A DNA stretch of 64,000 bases from Allobosea sp. (lineage in GTDB: Bacteria; Pseudomonadota; Alphaproteobacteria; Rhizobiales; Beijerinckiaceae): assembly GCF_017308075.1 (NCBI RefSeq), contig NZ_JAFKFX010000030.1, forward strand, positions 62,001 to 126,000, given 5' to 3'. The notes beneath the pieces are model-generated. The model saw only the letters and a program-made list of their open reading frames with translations, was not told where the DNA came from and searched no databases. The translations under genes were made by a program, and so were the position numbers. Shown piece after piece: positions 42,782 to 51,765 of this stretch (position 1 is its first letter; each line of letters opens with the position of its first letter).

Positions 42782-44224
42782 ATGGACTTGAATCTAGCTA
42801 TGAACCCCTCATCCTATCCGCGCGACCTCGTCGGCTATGGCCGCACCCCGCCGCATCCGCACTGGCCGGGCGAGGCGCGGATCGCGGTGCAGTTCGTGAT
42901 CAACTACGAGGAAGGCGGCGAGAACTGCACGCTGCATGGCGACGCGGCCTCGGAAGCCTTCCTCTCCGAGATCGTCGGCGCCGCGCCCTGGCCCGGCCAG
43001 CGCCATATGAACATGGAGTCGCTCTACGAATACGGCTCGCGCGCCGGCTATTGGCGGCTCTGGCGGATGTTCACGCAGCGCAAGCTGCCGGTCACGGTCT
43101 TCGCCGTCGCGTCGGCGCTGCAGCGCTATCCCGAGATCGTCGCCTCGATGCAGGAGGCCGGCTGGGAGATCGCCACGCACGGGCTGAAATGGATCGATTA
43201 TCGCGACCTGCCAGCCGAAACCGAGCGCGCCCATATCGAGGAAGCGATCCGCATCCAGACCGAGCTCTCCGGGGAGCGCCCGCTCGGCTGCTATCAGGGC
43301 CGCACCTCGGTCAACACCATTCCCCTGACCATGGCGGAAGGCGGCTTCCTCTACACCGCCGACGTCTATGCCGACGAACTGCCCTACTGGCTCGAAGGCC
43401 CGCATGGCCCCCAACTCGCCGTGCCCTATACGCTCGACGCCAACGATATGCGCTTCGCGACGCCGCAGGGCTTCAACAGCGGCGACCAGTTCTTCGCCTA
43501 TCTCAAGGACTCGTTCGACACGCTCTATGCGGAAGGCGAGACCGCCCCGAAGATGCTGTCGGTCGGCCTGCATTGCCGCCTCGTCGGCCGCCCGGGCCGC
43601 GCCGCGGCCCTCGCCCGCTTCCTCGATTATGTCCAGAGCCATGAGCGCGTCTGGGTCGCGACCCGGCTCGACATCGCCCGCCATTGGGTGCGGACGCATC
43701 CGCCCGCCGGCGGCTATCGCCCCTCGGCCGTGCCGAAAGCGCTGTTCGTCGAGGCCTTCGGCCGCATCTGGGAGCATTCGCCCTGGATCGCCGAGGCGAC
43801 CCATGCTGCCGGGCTCGGGCCACAGCATGACGGCGCCGAGGCGCTGCACCGGGCGATGGTCGCGGTGATGCGCGCCGCCCCGCGCGAGCGGCAGAAGGCG
43901 CTGCTCCTCGCCCATCCGGACCTTGCCGGCAAGATCGCTGCGGCGGGAGAGCTGACGCCGGAATCGGCCGGCGAACAGGGCTCGGCCGGGCTCGACCGGC
44001 TGACCTCGGATGAGCGCGCCCGCTTCACCGCGCTGAACGAGGCCTACAAGGCCAGATTCGGCATTCCCTTCATTCTCGCGGTGAAGGGGCTGACGAAGGC
44101 GGACATCCTCGCCGCCTTCGAGGCCAGGCTGAAGAGCACGCCGGAGCAGGAGTTCGAGACCGCACTGACGCAGGTCGAGAAGATCGCCCTGATCAGGCTG
44201 AGGGACCTGCTGCCGGCCAGCTAG
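42782..44224 (+). CDS. puuE: fused allantoinase PuuE / OHCU decarboxylase UraD
   Basis: 480 aa. Residues about 1-310 are the polysaccharide-deacetylase-like allantoinase PuuE: YPRDLVGYGRTPPHPHWPGE, EEGGENCTLHGD and ATHGLKWIDY. Residues about 313-480 are OHCU decarboxylase UraD: LFVEAFGRIWEHSPWIAEAT with catalytic His332, the AHPDLAGKIAAAGELTPES-type loop, and AYKARFGIPFILAVKG near the end. The fusion joins the steps after UraH and before allantoate. ATG 42800 gives MNPSSYPRDL, closer to known PuuE starts; neither has a strong ribosome site. It follows uraH by 54 bp. Confidence 0.93.
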   Translation: MDLNLAMNPSSYPRDLVGYGRTPPHPHWPGEARIAVQFVINYEEGGENCTLHGDAASEAFLSEIVGAAPWPGQRHMNMESLYEYGSRAGYWRLWRMFTQRKLPVTVFAVASALQRYPEIVASMQEAGWEIATHGLKWIDYRDLPAETERAHIEEAIRIQTELSGERPLGCYQGRTSVNTIPLTMAEGGFLYTADVYADELPYWLEGPHGPQLAVPYTLDANDMRFATPQGFNSGDQFFAYLKDSFDTLYAEGETAPKMLSVGLHCRLVGRPGRAAALARFLDYVQSHERVWVATRLDIARHWVRTHPPAGGYRPSAVPKALFVEAFGRIWEHSPWIAEATHAAGLGPQHDGAEALHRAMVAVMRAAPRERQKALLLAHPDLAGKIAAAGELTPESAGEQGSAGLDRLTSDERARFTALNEAYKARFGIPFILAVKGLTKADILAAFEARLKSTPEQEFETALTQVEKIALIRLRDLLPAS

Positions 44225-44288
44225 AACACGCCGCGTTGTTTCCGGGGCAGGTCACAGGCCTGAGCCCGGAAGCCATGAACACAGCCCT

Positions 44289-44384
44289 TTCCGACATGGT
44301 CGGGCCTGTCCCGCCCATCCACGTCTTCGCTGGCAGAGACCTGTGTTCAAGACGTGGATGCTCGCCACAAGGGCGAGCATGACG
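44289..44384. repeat. palindromic element family B, left copy
   Basis: About 96 bp that match, in reverse complement, the element at 45565-45658. The clearest shared part is GTGTTCAAGACG-GGATGCTCGCC-AAGGGCGAGCATGACG, with GGGCGAGC forming an internal hairpin. Between the two copies lie the SDR gene and the 60-aa protein. Confidence 0.8.
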
Positions 44385-44404
44385 AGCTGGAGCAGCGTCG
44401 AGGC

Positions 44405-44445
44405 CATGGATTCCGGCGCTCCGCTTCGGTGCGGCCGGAATGACG
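44405..44445. repeat. family C half-element
   Basis: CATGGATTCCGGCGCTCCGC followed by TTCGG-GCGGCCGGAATGACG matches one arm of the family C element at 27812 in reverse complement. It directly follows family B left copy, so the two form a composite. Confidence 0.55.
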
Positions 44446-44459
44446 GTGAGGCGCAGCCC

Positions 44460-45221
44460 CTACAGACCGCTGACCAGATGGCCGCCATCGACGGCGACGA
44501 CTGCGCCGGTCATGTAGCGGGCTGCATCCGAGCAGAGCAGCAGGAAGGGGCCGTCGAGGTCTTCGAGCTCGCCCGCCCGGCGCATCGGAATGCGCTTCTT
44601 CAGCGCCTCCCCGGACTCGCCCGCGAAGAATTCGCGATTGATGTCGGTGATGATGTAGCCGGGCGCCAGCGCATTGACCCTGATCGCATGGCGCGCCCAT
44701 TCCAGCGCCAGCGCCTTGGTCATTTGGATCAGCCCCGCCTTGGAGATCGCATAGGGCGCGACCCTGCCGGCGACGCGCTCGCCGAGGATCGAGGCGATGT
44801 TGACGATGGCGCCGCCACCTCCCTGATCCACCATGATCTTCGCCGCCGCCTGCGCCGCGAAGAAACAGCCCTTCAGGTTGACGTCGAGCTGGGCGTCCCA
44901 TTGCGCCTCGCTCACCGAAAGCGCCTGCTCCGTCTCGCCGACGCCGGCATTGTTGACGAGCACGTCGAGCCCACCGAGCAGGCTGGCCGCCTCGCCGATC
45001 CCGGCCTCGATCGCGGCGACCGAAGCGACATCGAGCGCCAGCGGGACGATCCTGCCCGGCAGGCCGGCGGCTTCCTGCGCCAGCGCCGCGAGCCGGTCGG
45101 CACGGCGCGCCGCAGCGGCGACATGCGCACCGCGTTCCACCAGCAGCCGGGCGAAATGCGCCCCCAGCCCGGAGGAAGCGCCGGTCACCAGCACGCGCTT
45201 TCCCTTCAGATCGTCGAACAT
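44460..45221 (-). CDS. SDR-family oxidoreductase
   Basis: 253 aa classical short-chain dehydrogenase. The cofactor motif GASSGLGAHFARL is at residues 14-26, NNAGVG follows, and the catalytic Ser-Tyr-Lys is in NIASILGERVAGR, then YAISKAGLIQM. The C-terminal GAVVAVDGGHLVSGL is typical. GGGAGAG lies before the ATG. Substrate unknown. It lies inside the family B inverted repeats. Confidence 0.9.
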   Translation of the reverse strand: MFDDLKGKRVLVTGASSGLGAHFARLLVERGAHVAAAARRADRLAALAQEAAGLPGRIVPLALDVASVAAIEAGIGEAASLLGGLDVLVNNAGVGETEQALSVSEAQWDAQLDVNLKGCFFAAQAAAKIMVDQGGGGAIVNIASILGERVAGRVAPYAISKAGLIQMTKALALEWARHAIRVNALAPGYIITDINREFFAGESGEALKKRIPMRRAGELEDLDGPFLLLCSDAARYMTGAVVAVDGGHLVSGL

Positions 45222-45374
45222 GCCGTTTCTCTCCCGCGGCCCTGCGAAGCGTTGTCAGGCTGCGAGGGGACAATGCCGCACCGGCCCGGTCAACCGGTCG
45301 ACCGCCGAACGCTGCGGGAACCGCCCGGCGGCCGAGGCGTTCTTCCAGCCGACATCGCAATGACGGGGGAACCC

Positions 45375-45557
45375 ATGTTTCGCATTCTGCTGGTGATCGC
45401 GGTCGTCGCGATCGGCTACGACGCCGTGGTCCATCAGGGCTCCTATACGCGCGACCTCTGGTCCAAGGCCGTCGGCGCGACCGAGCGCGTTGTCGACGAG
45501 GCCAAGCGCGTCAGCGAGCGGGCGCCGAACGCTCCGCCGCGCACCCAGATGAATTGA
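45375..45557 (+). CDS. 60-aa single-pass membrane protein
   Basis: 60 aa. An N-terminal hydrophobic segment (FRILLVIAVVAIGYDAVV, residues 2-19) is followed by a charged, helical tail (TERVVDEAKRVSERAPNAPP). It would sit in the inner membrane with the tail outside or inside, orientation unknown. GGGGGA lies 5 bases before ATG 45375, which supports this start over ATG 45360. No family recognised. The right family B repeat begins 8 bp after the stop. Confidence 0.6.
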   Translation: MFRILLVIAVVAIGYDAVVHQGSYTRDLWSKAVGATERVVDEAKRVSERAPNAPPRTQMN

Positions 45558-45564
45558 GCGGCTC

Positions 45565-45658
45565 CGTCATGCTCGCCCTTCTGGCGAGCATCCGCGTCTT
45601 GAACACGGCCTTCGACCGGCAAAGACGTGGCTGGCGGGCAAGCCCGACCATGACGGAA
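45565..45658. repeat. palindromic element family B, right copy
   Basis: The reverse complement of the element at 44289-44384, with few mismatches over the core GTCATGCTCGCCC...GGCGAGCAT and CGTCTTGAACAC. It ends 13 bp before the stop of the SNF2-like helicase. The two copies bracket about 1.2 kb. Confidence 0.8.
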
Positions 45659-45671
45659 AGCATCGAAAAGC

Positions 45672-47126
45672 CTACGCCGCTTCCCTCGCCAGGGCCGCCT
45701 GCTCGATCTCGCCGGCGATCGCCTCGATCAGCGCGGTCTCGTCGCCGGCCAGCCCTTCCATCGCCGCCATGCGCTGGAGCACCGTCGCGGCGACCTTCTC
45801 TTCCACCGTGTCCTCGGCATAGGCGTAGAAGATCGTCGCGTGCTGGCCGTCGCGATGGCAACGCCCCTCGATCTGCTGGAGCTGGATCGCGCTGTGGCGC
45901 AGATCATGGACGACCAGCGCCCGCTCGCGCTCGCCGCCCGGCATCTCGGCCCGATGCAGCGAGATCGACTCGGTCACGGTGAAGATCACGGCGTCGAGCC
46001 TGCCGGTCTGGAAGGCGATCCGCGTCGCCTCATTGGCTTCGCCGGAATGCTCGCCGGTGATCGAGCCGACGCGCCAGCCTCGGCCTGCGAGCTTCTCCGC
46101 CAGCATGGCGCCGGTTTCGAGGAAGGCGACGGAGATCGCGACCTGCTCGTCATTCTCGAGCAGATCCTGGCAGAAATCGGCCGTGCCCGCCGTCCTGAGC
46201 AGGCTCGCCTTCTGGCGGAAGCGCAGATCCGCCGCCCAGCCGGCCGGCTTGCGGGTCGAGCCGCCGGCGAGGCCGAGCTCGCGCCGGAACTCGCGCCAGG
46301 TCGCGTCGTAGAGCTTGCGCTCGCCCGCATCGAGCGCGACGGGAGCGAGTTCGCGCTGCACCTCCGGCCAGCCGGCGATCTCCTCCGGCCGCCGGCGCAG
46401 GCCGATGGCGTTGCGGCCGCGATAGAGCAGCTCGGCCATCACCTTGCGGTCGGACTCGTTCGCCTCCCAGCTCCAGTTCTTCCAGCGCCCCCTGGCCTTG
46501 CCGATCTTCAGCCGCTTCATCAGTGCCCGAAAACCGTCGAGATCGCCATCGGGCGCGCCGGTCGCCTCCGCAAGCAGTCTCGCGAGATAGGAGAGTTCAT
46601 GCGGCGCCTGCCCGGCCGTCGCGCTCATATAGATCGTGAACTGCGCCGCCGCGGCCATCTGCCGGCAGACCAGCCCCTGCTGCGAATTCGGATTGCGGAT
46701 GCGGTGCGCCTCGTCGATCATCACCAGCGGCCAGGTTCGCTTCGGCGTGCCATGCTTGGCGAGTTCGTTGTTCTTCGCCCTGGTCGAACGCTTGTTGCTC
46801 GCCGGCGGCGGCGCGAGCAGCGACTTCGTCCGCTCGAAATTCATCAGGGTCAGCTTCTTCGGCGGCAGGCCGGAACGGGCGATGGTGCGCCGCCATTGCG
46901 GGATCGCACCCTTCGGGCAGATCACCAGCACCTCCTGCTCAGGCATCGCCGCGATGGCGAGCCAGGCCGAGAGCGTCTTGCCGAGGCCGGTGAGATCGCC
47001 GAGCAGGAATCCGGGCTTGCCGGCCGCCCGCGCCGCCAGGATCGCGTCGCGCGCTATCAGCTGGTGCGGATGCGGCACCATGGTGTCGGGCGCGGCGCCC
47101 TGGCCCGTCACGTCATCGAGCCTCAT
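45672..47126 (-). CDS. SNF2-like helicase, orphan
   Basis: 484 aa superfamily 2 helicase. Walker A is GDLTGLGKT (43-51), motif II is IDEAH (137-141), motif III-like is MSATAGQAP, and motif VI is [11 protein letters not shown] near the C-terminus. The Q-x2-GR-x-HR-x-GQ pattern is the SNF2/Rad54 signature. No DNA-binding or restriction domain is visible, and no methylase or nuclease lies nearby, so it is not an evident defence system. Helicases of this size occur in phages. It overlaps the upstream LysR gene by 4 bp, so they are cotranscribed and coupled. Confidence 0.88.
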   Translation of the reverse strand: MRLDDVTGQGAAPDTMVPHPHQLIARDAILAARAAGKPGFLLGDLTGLGKTLSAWLAIAAMPEQEVLVICPKGAIPQWRRTIARSGLPPKKLTLMNFERTKSLLAPPPASNKRSTRAKNNELAKHGTPKRTWPLVMIDEAHRIRNPNSQQGLVCRQMAAAAQFTIYMSATAGQAPHELSYLARLLAEATGAPDGDLDGFRALMKRLKIGKARGRWKNWSWEANESDRKVMAELLYRGRNAIGLRRRPEEIAGWPEVQRELAPVALDAGERKLYDATWREFRRELGLAGGSTRKPAGWAADLRFRQKASLLRTAGTADFCQDLLENDEQVAISVAFLETGAMLAEKLAGRGWRVGSITGEHSGEANEATRIAFQTGRLDAVIFTVTESISLHRAEMPGGERERALVVHDLRHSAIQLQQIEGRCHRDGQHATIFYAYAEDTVEEKVAATVLQRMAAMEGLAGDETALIEAIAGEIEQAALAREAA

Positions 47127-48091
47127 CCCTGTAGCCCTTGCGGACGATCACCCGGCCTCGCCGCTTCGCCTGCGGGCGCGGCCTCGGCGACCGCCGCATT
47201 CTCGCTTTGCAGCCGCTCGATCAGCGTGCCGATGAAATTCGTCACCACTTTCGGCAGTGCCCGGCCGGACATGGTCTGGATCTGCAGGCTGCGCGGCGGC
47301 AGATCGCCGTCCTTCAGCGGCAGCGCCACCACCGAGCCATCGCGGATCGAGGCCCCGAACGAGATCGAGCTGGCGAACATCACGGCGCCGCCGAGTTTGC
47401 AGAAATGGCGCAGGCTCGCGACATTGGTCGAGGTCAGCACCGGATCGACGGTCAGCCCCCGCGCCGAGAAATAGATGTCGACGATCTTGCGCACGGTCGC
47501 CTCGCTGTCGAGCACCGCGACGGGATGGGCGAAGATGTCCTCGATTCGCACGGTTTCCTGCTGCACCAGTGGATGATGCGGCGCAACGAACGCGTAGGTT
47601 CGCGTCGCACATTGCCAGTTGATGGTGACGCCACGCTCCTGCTGCAGCACGAAGGTCAGGCCGAGATCGATCGCCCCGGTGCGGACCTGCTCGGTCACGA
47701 CCTGGGGCGACATCACCTTCATGTCGAAGGCGACGTCCGGATAGTGCTGCCGAAAGGCATAGATCGTCTCGGGAATGAAGGAGACGGCGAAGCCCTCGGT
47801 GACGCCCAGGCGGATCAGCCCCCGGCCGGCGCCGTGCAGTTCGCGGATCTCGTTGACGACCTGCTCGGCCTCCAGCTCGAGGCGCTGGGCATAGGCCGCG
47901 AGCGTCTGGCCCGCCTGAGTCACGATCATGCCGTGCGAGCGTCGCTCGAACAGGTCGGCGTCGAGCTCCTTTTCGAGATTGGCGATCTGACGGCTGACGG
48001 CCGAAGCCGCCACCCGCAGGCGCTGCGCCGCCGCGCTGACCGAGCCGGTCCGCGCCACAGCCAGGAAATATCGGAGGGCCGCTGTCTGCAT
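47123..48091 (-). CDS. LysR-family transcriptional regulator
   Basis: 322 aa. The N-terminal winged HTH ([20 protein letters not shown] and [20 protein letters not shown]) is at residues 3-60. A periplasmic-binding-like effector domain follows (residues 90-300: [20 protein letters not shown]). The last 25 residues are Ala/Gly-rich. It is divergent from the peptide ABC importer, and a T-N11-A dyad lies 20 bp from its start, so it probably regulates that importer. The stop overlaps the helicase start by ATGA, which is unusual for a LysR gene. Confidence 0.92.
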   Translation of the reverse strand: MQTAALRYFLAVARTGSVSAAAQRLRVAASAVSRQIANLEKELDADLFERRSHGMIVTQAGQTLAAYAQRLELEAEQVVNEIRELHGAGRGLIRLGVTEGFAVSFIPETIYAFRQHYPDVAFDMKVMSPQVVTEQVRTGAIDLGLTFVLQQERGVTINWQCATRTYAFVAPHHPLVQQETVRIEDIFAHPVAVLDSEATVRKIVDIYFSARGLTVDPVLTSTNVASLRHFCKLGGAVMFASSISFGASIRDGSVVALPLKDGDLPPRSLQIQTMSGRALPKVVTNFIGTLIERLQSENAAVAEAAPAGEAARPGDRPQGLQG

Positions 48092-48111
48092 GGCGCGGCT
48101 TTAGAGAAGCT

Positions 48112-48126
48112 TTGCCGGTTCGGCAA
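48112..48126. promoter_or_regulatory. LysR box T-N11-A
   Basis: TTGCCG-GTT-CGGCAA is a perfect 6-bp dyad that contains TGCCGGTTCGGCA, that is T-N11-A. It lies 20 bp before the LysR ATG and about 130 bp before the divergent binding-protein gene, the usual place for an operator controlling both. Confidence 0.65.
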
Positions 48127-48256
48127 CGATCCCTTCGATTCATTCTTATGGCGGCAAGCTCAATCCTTGGGCAGATTTCGAATAAAGCAAAACTGCGGCA
48201 GTCCAGCCGTGGCGGAGCTTTGTCAGCACGCTCGATGAAGCCGTGAGGGGATAAGA

Positions 48257-49783
48257 ATGCGAATCTCGATGAAGACGCTGGCCGTCGCGCTGGCGGGTAC
48301 CGCCATGGCGGCCCTGACCAGCATGCCGGCCTCCGCCCAGAAGGCCGCCAACACGGTCCGCTTCGCCTATGATCAGGCGCCCGAGAACGTCGACCCGTTC
48401 TTCAACAATGTCCGCATCGGCGTGATCATCGGCGCCAATGTCTGGGACACGCTGATCTACCGCGACCCGAACACCAATGAGTACAAGGGCCAGCTCGCCA
48501 AGAGCTGGAAGCAGATCGACGACAAGACCATCGAGTTCGAGCTGCGCGAGGGCGTGAAGTTCCACAATGGCGAGGAGTTCGACGCCGACGACGTCGTCTA
48601 CACGCTGAACTTCATCTCCAAGCCCGAGAACAAGGTCGTCACCCAGGGCAACGTCAACTGGATCGAGAAGGCCGAGAAGCTGGACAAGTACAAGGTCCGC
48701 CTGACCACCAAGGAGATTTTCCCGGCCGCGATCGAATATCTCGCCGGCCCGGTGGTGATCCATCCGAACGAGTATTACGAGAAGGTCGGCCCCAAGGGCC
48801 AGAACGAGAAGCCGGTCGGCTCGGGCCCCTACAAGGTCTCGAACTACGTCCCGGGCAAGTCGATCACGCTCGAGCTCAACAAGGACTATTTCAAGGATTC
48901 GCCGAAGCCGCAGCCGAAGATCGGCAAGATCGACATCCGCTTCATCCCGGATCGCCAGACCCAGATGGCGGAGATGCTCTCGGGTGGCGGCGACCTGATC
49001 ATGCACGTCCCCAAGGACCAGGCCGATCAGCTCAAGACCGTGCCGACCCTGCAGGTCGTCTCCGGCGAGACGATGCGCATCGTCTTCATGCAGATGAACA
49101 TCCAGGACGGCACCCCGGCGCCGGCCTTGAAGGATGAGCGCGTCCGCAAGGCGATCATCCACGCCATCGACCGTGAGGCGATGGTCAAGAACATCGTCGG
49201 CGAAGGCTCGCGCGTCATCAACACGATCTGCTTCCCCTCGCAGTTCGGCTGCACCGACGAGGGCGCGGCGCGCTACAATTACGATCCCGCCAAGGCCAAG
49301 GCCCTGCTGGCCGAAGCCGGCGTCAAGGACCTGACCCTGGACATCGTCGCCTATCGCGAGCGCAACCAGACCGAGGCGCTGATCGGCTATCTCCAGGCCG
49401 TCGGCATCAAGACCAATCTGCGCTTCCTGCAATATGCCGCGATGCGCGAGCAGATCGCCACCAACAAGGCGATGCTGACCCACCAGACCTGGGGCTCCTT
49501 CTCGGTCAACGACGTCTCGGCCGCGACCCCGAACTACTTCGCCTTCCGCAGCGAGGACATCACCCGTGATCCGGCGGTCCGCGACCTCCTGAACAAGGGC
49601 AACAACTCGGTCGATCCGGCGGTCCGCAAGGAAGCCTACAAGGGCGCGCTCAAGATCATCGCCGACAAGGCCTATGCGACGCCGCTCTATTCGCTGCCGG
49701 TCTACTACGTCGCCAACAAGGACCTGAACTTCAAGGCCTATCCGGACGAGATGGTCCGCTTCTGGGAAATGGGCTGGAAGTAA
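48257..49783 (+). CDS. ABC transporter substrate-binding protein, family 5 (peptide type)
   Basis: 508 aa. A signal peptide ends after AGTAMAALTSMPASAQ. The family 5 signature is seen in the N-terminal lobe, DQAPENVDPFFNNVRIG and SWKQIDDKTIEFELREGVKF, and the C-terminal lobe has LKDERVRKAIIHAIDREAMV. Peptide, dipeptide or nickel binding proteins share this fold, and the full importer is encoded downstream. GAGGGGA lies 6 bases before the ATG. It is divergent from the LysR gene. An element of family D folds in the gap before the first permease. Confidence 0.92.
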   Translation: MRISMKTLAVALAGTAMAALTSMPASAQKAANTVRFAYDQAPENVDPFFNNVRIGVIIGANVWDTLIYRDPNTNEYKGQLAKSWKQIDDKTIEFELREGVKFHNGEEFDADDVVYTLNFISKPENKVVTQGNVNWIEKAEKLDKYKVRLTTKEIFPAAIEYLAGPVVIHPNEYYEKVGPKGQNEKPVGSGPYKVSNYVPGKSITLELNKDYFKDSPKPQPKIGKIDIRFIPDRQTQMAEMLSGGGDLIMHVPKDQADQLKTVPTLQVVSGETMRIVFMQMNIQDGTPAPALKDERVRKAIIHAIDREAMVKNIVGEGSRVINTICFPSQFGCTDEGAARYNYDPAKAKALLAEAGVKDLTLDIVAYRERNQTEALIGYLQAVGIKTNLRFLQYAAMREQIATNKAMLTHQTWGSFSVNDVSAATPNYFAFRSEDITRDPAVRDLLNKGNNSVDPAVRKEAYKGALKIIADKAYATPLYSLPVYYVANKDLNFKAYPDEMVRFWEMGWK

Positions 49784-49810
49784 GTCCAGCCGTTTTCCTC
49801 CAACCAGTCC

Positions 49811-49912
49811 CGTCATCCCGGGCAAGCGGCGAAGTCGCGTCGACCCGGGATCCATGCCCGAACCGTTCCGGCATGGATCCCGGCTCTCCGCTTCGCTGCC
49901 GCTGGGATGACG
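49811..49912. repeat. palindromic element, family D (related to family C)
   Basis: CGTCATCCCGGGCAAGCGGC... CGACCCGGGATCCATGCC on the left and GGCATGGATCCCGG... CTGGGATGACG on the right pair extensively. It lies between the binding-protein and first permease genes and would form a long mRNA hairpin, which could protect the binding-protein message or lower permease expression. Confidence 0.8.
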
Positions 49913-49948
49913 CTTTGAATTGAACCGTCAAAATTCGAAGGAAGCCCC

Positions 49949-50866
49949 ATGCTCGGCTTCATACTCAAACGTCTTGGCCTGGCACTGATGGTCGCGCTCG
50001 CGGTCTCGGCCATCGCCTTCTTCCTGCTGCGACTGTCCGGCGATGTCGCGGTCGCGATCGCCGGCGAAGGCGCGCAGCAGGCGGACATCGACGTGATCCG
50101 CAAGACCTACGGGCTCGATCGGCCGCTCCTCGTCCAGTATCTCGACTGGCTCTGGAAGACGCTGCGCGGCGATTTCGGCACCTCGATCTATTTCAAGACC
50201 GACGTCTCCGAGCTGGTCCTGGCCAAGATGCCGGTGACGCTGATCCTCGGCCTGACCTCGCTCGCCTTCGCGCTCTTGATCTCGATCCCGCTCGGCGTGC
50301 TCGCGGCGATCTACGCCAATAGCTGGATCGACCGGGTGGCGCTCGCCGTCGCGGTCTTCGGCCAGGCGATGCCGAACTTCTTCTTCGCGCTGATCCTGGT
50401 GATGCTGTTCTCGATCACCCTGCGCTGGCTGCCGGTCTCCGGCTCCGCGACCTGGCAGCACTACATCATGCCGACCGTGGCGCTCGGCTACTATGCCGCG
50501 CCGGCCTTCATGCGGCTGATCCGCGCCGGCATGATCGAAGTGCTCTCGGCCGACTATATCCGCACCGCCCGGGCCAAGGGCCTGCCCTCCGGCAAGATCA
50601 TCTTCAAGCATGCGCTGCGCAACGCCGTCGTTCCCGTCGTGGCCCTGGCTGCGGTGCAGCTCGGCTTCCTGCTCGGCGGCTCCGTGGTGATCGAGACGAT
50701 CTTCGCGCTCGATGGCCTCGGCTACCTCGCCTATCAGAGCATCACCTACAAGGATTTCCCGGTCATGCAGGTCGTCGTCCTGCTGCTTTCCGTCGTCTAT
50801 GTGCTGCTGACGCTCGCCGCCGACATCGCCAATGCCTGGCTCGATCCGCGCATCCGGGTGGCCTGA
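49949..50866 (+). CDS. ABC transporter permease, DppB type
   Basis: 305 aa, six membrane helices. The permease begins FILKRLGLALMVALAVSAIA and the EAA loop region has RTARAKGLPSGKIIFKHALR. The C-terminus carries the DppB-family LGYLAYQSITYKDFPVMQVV. AAGGAA lies 6 bases before the ATG. It pairs with the DppC-type permease 2 bp on. Confidence 0.92.
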   Translation: MLGFILKRLGLALMVALAVSAIAFFLLRLSGDVAVAIAGEGAQQADIDVIRKTYGLDRPLLVQYLDWLWKTLRGDFGTSIYFKTDVSELVLAKMPVTLILGLTSLAFALLISIPLGVLAAIYANSWIDRVALAVAVFGQAMPNFFFALILVMLFSITLRWLPVSGSATWQHYIMPTVALGYYAAPAFMRLIRAGMIEVLSADYIRTARAKGLPSGKIIFKHALRNAVVPVVALAAVQLGFLLGGSVVIETIFALDGLGYLAYQSITYKDFPVMQVVVLLLSVVYVLLTLAADIANAWLDPRIRVA

Positions 50867-50868
50867 CC

Positions 50869-51765
50869 ATGAGCGAAACCTCCCTCTCCGTCGCCGAAGC
50901 GCCCGAGCTCTCCGAAGGTCGCAAGCTGCTGCGCCGTTTCCTCGGCCAGAAGGCCTTCGTCTTCGGCTTCGGCCTGCTCGTGCTGTTCATTCTGATCGCG
51001 CTCGCAGCCCCGCTGCTGGCACCGCACGATCCCTATCTGCAGAACCTGACGGCACGGAACATCCCGCCCTTCTGGTATGAGAAGGGCAACTGGGTGCATC
51101 CGCTCGGCACCGACCCGCTCGGGCGCGACTATCTCTCGCGCCTGCTCTACGGCGCCCGGATCTCGTTGCTGATCGGCATCAGCGTCGTCATCATCTCCGG
51201 GCTGATCGGCACCACCATGGGTCTGCTCGCCGGCTATTTCGGCGGCCGGATCGACATGGTGATGACCTTCCTCGTCACCACCCGGCTCTCCATGCCGGTG
51301 ATCCTGGTGGCGCTCGCCGTCGTCGCCATCGTCGGCTCCTCGCTCTGGATCGTCATCCTCGTGCTCGGCCTGCTGAAATGGGACCGTTTCGCGGTGGTGA
51401 TGCGCAGCGCGACCCAGCAGGTCCGCTCGCTCGACTATGTCGCCGCGGCCCAGTCCGCCGGCGCCTCGACCAGCCGCATCATCCTCGGCGAGGTGCTGCC
51501 CAACATCGCCCCGCATCTCATCGTCGTCGCGACGCTGGAAGCGGCGAGCGCCATCCTGCTCGAGGCGGCGCTGTCCTTCCTCGGGCTCGGCGTGCAGCCG
51601 CCCCTGCCCTCCTGGGGACTGATGATCTCGGAAGCCAAGGCCTACATGTTCTTCTCGTTCTGGCTCATCGCCCTGCCCGGCAGCGCGCTCGCCTTGCTGA
51701 TCTTCGCGATCAATCTCGCCGGCGACGGCCTGCGCGACGTCATCTCGCCGGAGGGGCGCACCTGA
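50869..51765 (+). CDS. ABC transporter permease, DppC type
   Basis: 298 aa. The family 5 signature FLGQKAFVFGFGLLVLFILI, then HPLGTDPLGRDYLSRLLYGA and the EAA loop DYVAAAQSAGASTSRIILGE. It has an N-terminal cytoplasmic segment and six helices. Its last base is shared with the ATPase start codon. Two-bp gap after the DppB-type gene. Confidence 0.92.
   Translation: MSETSLSVAEAPELSEGRKLLRRFLGQKAFVFGFGLLVLFILIALAAPLLAPHDPYLQNLTARNIPPFWYEKGNWVHPLGTDPLGRDYLSRLLYGARISLLIGISVVIISGLIGTTMGLLAGYFGGRIDMVMTFLVTTRLSMPVILVALAVVAIVGSSLWIVILVLGLLKWDRFAVVMRSATQQVRSLDYVAAAQSAGASTSRIILGEVLPNIAPHLIVVATLEAASAILLEAALSFLGLGVQPPLPSWGLMISEAKAYMFFSFWLIALPGSALALLIFAINLAGDGLRDVISPEGRT

Noticed and set aside
45840-47474. 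544-aa open frame opposite the helicase
   Set aside because: Antisense to a protein with all SF2 motifs; the product is featureless.
45672-48091. LysR-helicase pair as a phage defence island
   Set aside because: No nuclease, methylase, protease or other effector and no known two-gene defence system of this type; kept only as a finding about an orphan helicase.
48146-49855. 569-aa open frame opposite the peptide-binding protein gene
   Set aside because: Asp/Arg/Leu-rich antisense frame; the real gene has signal peptide, ribosome site and family motifs.
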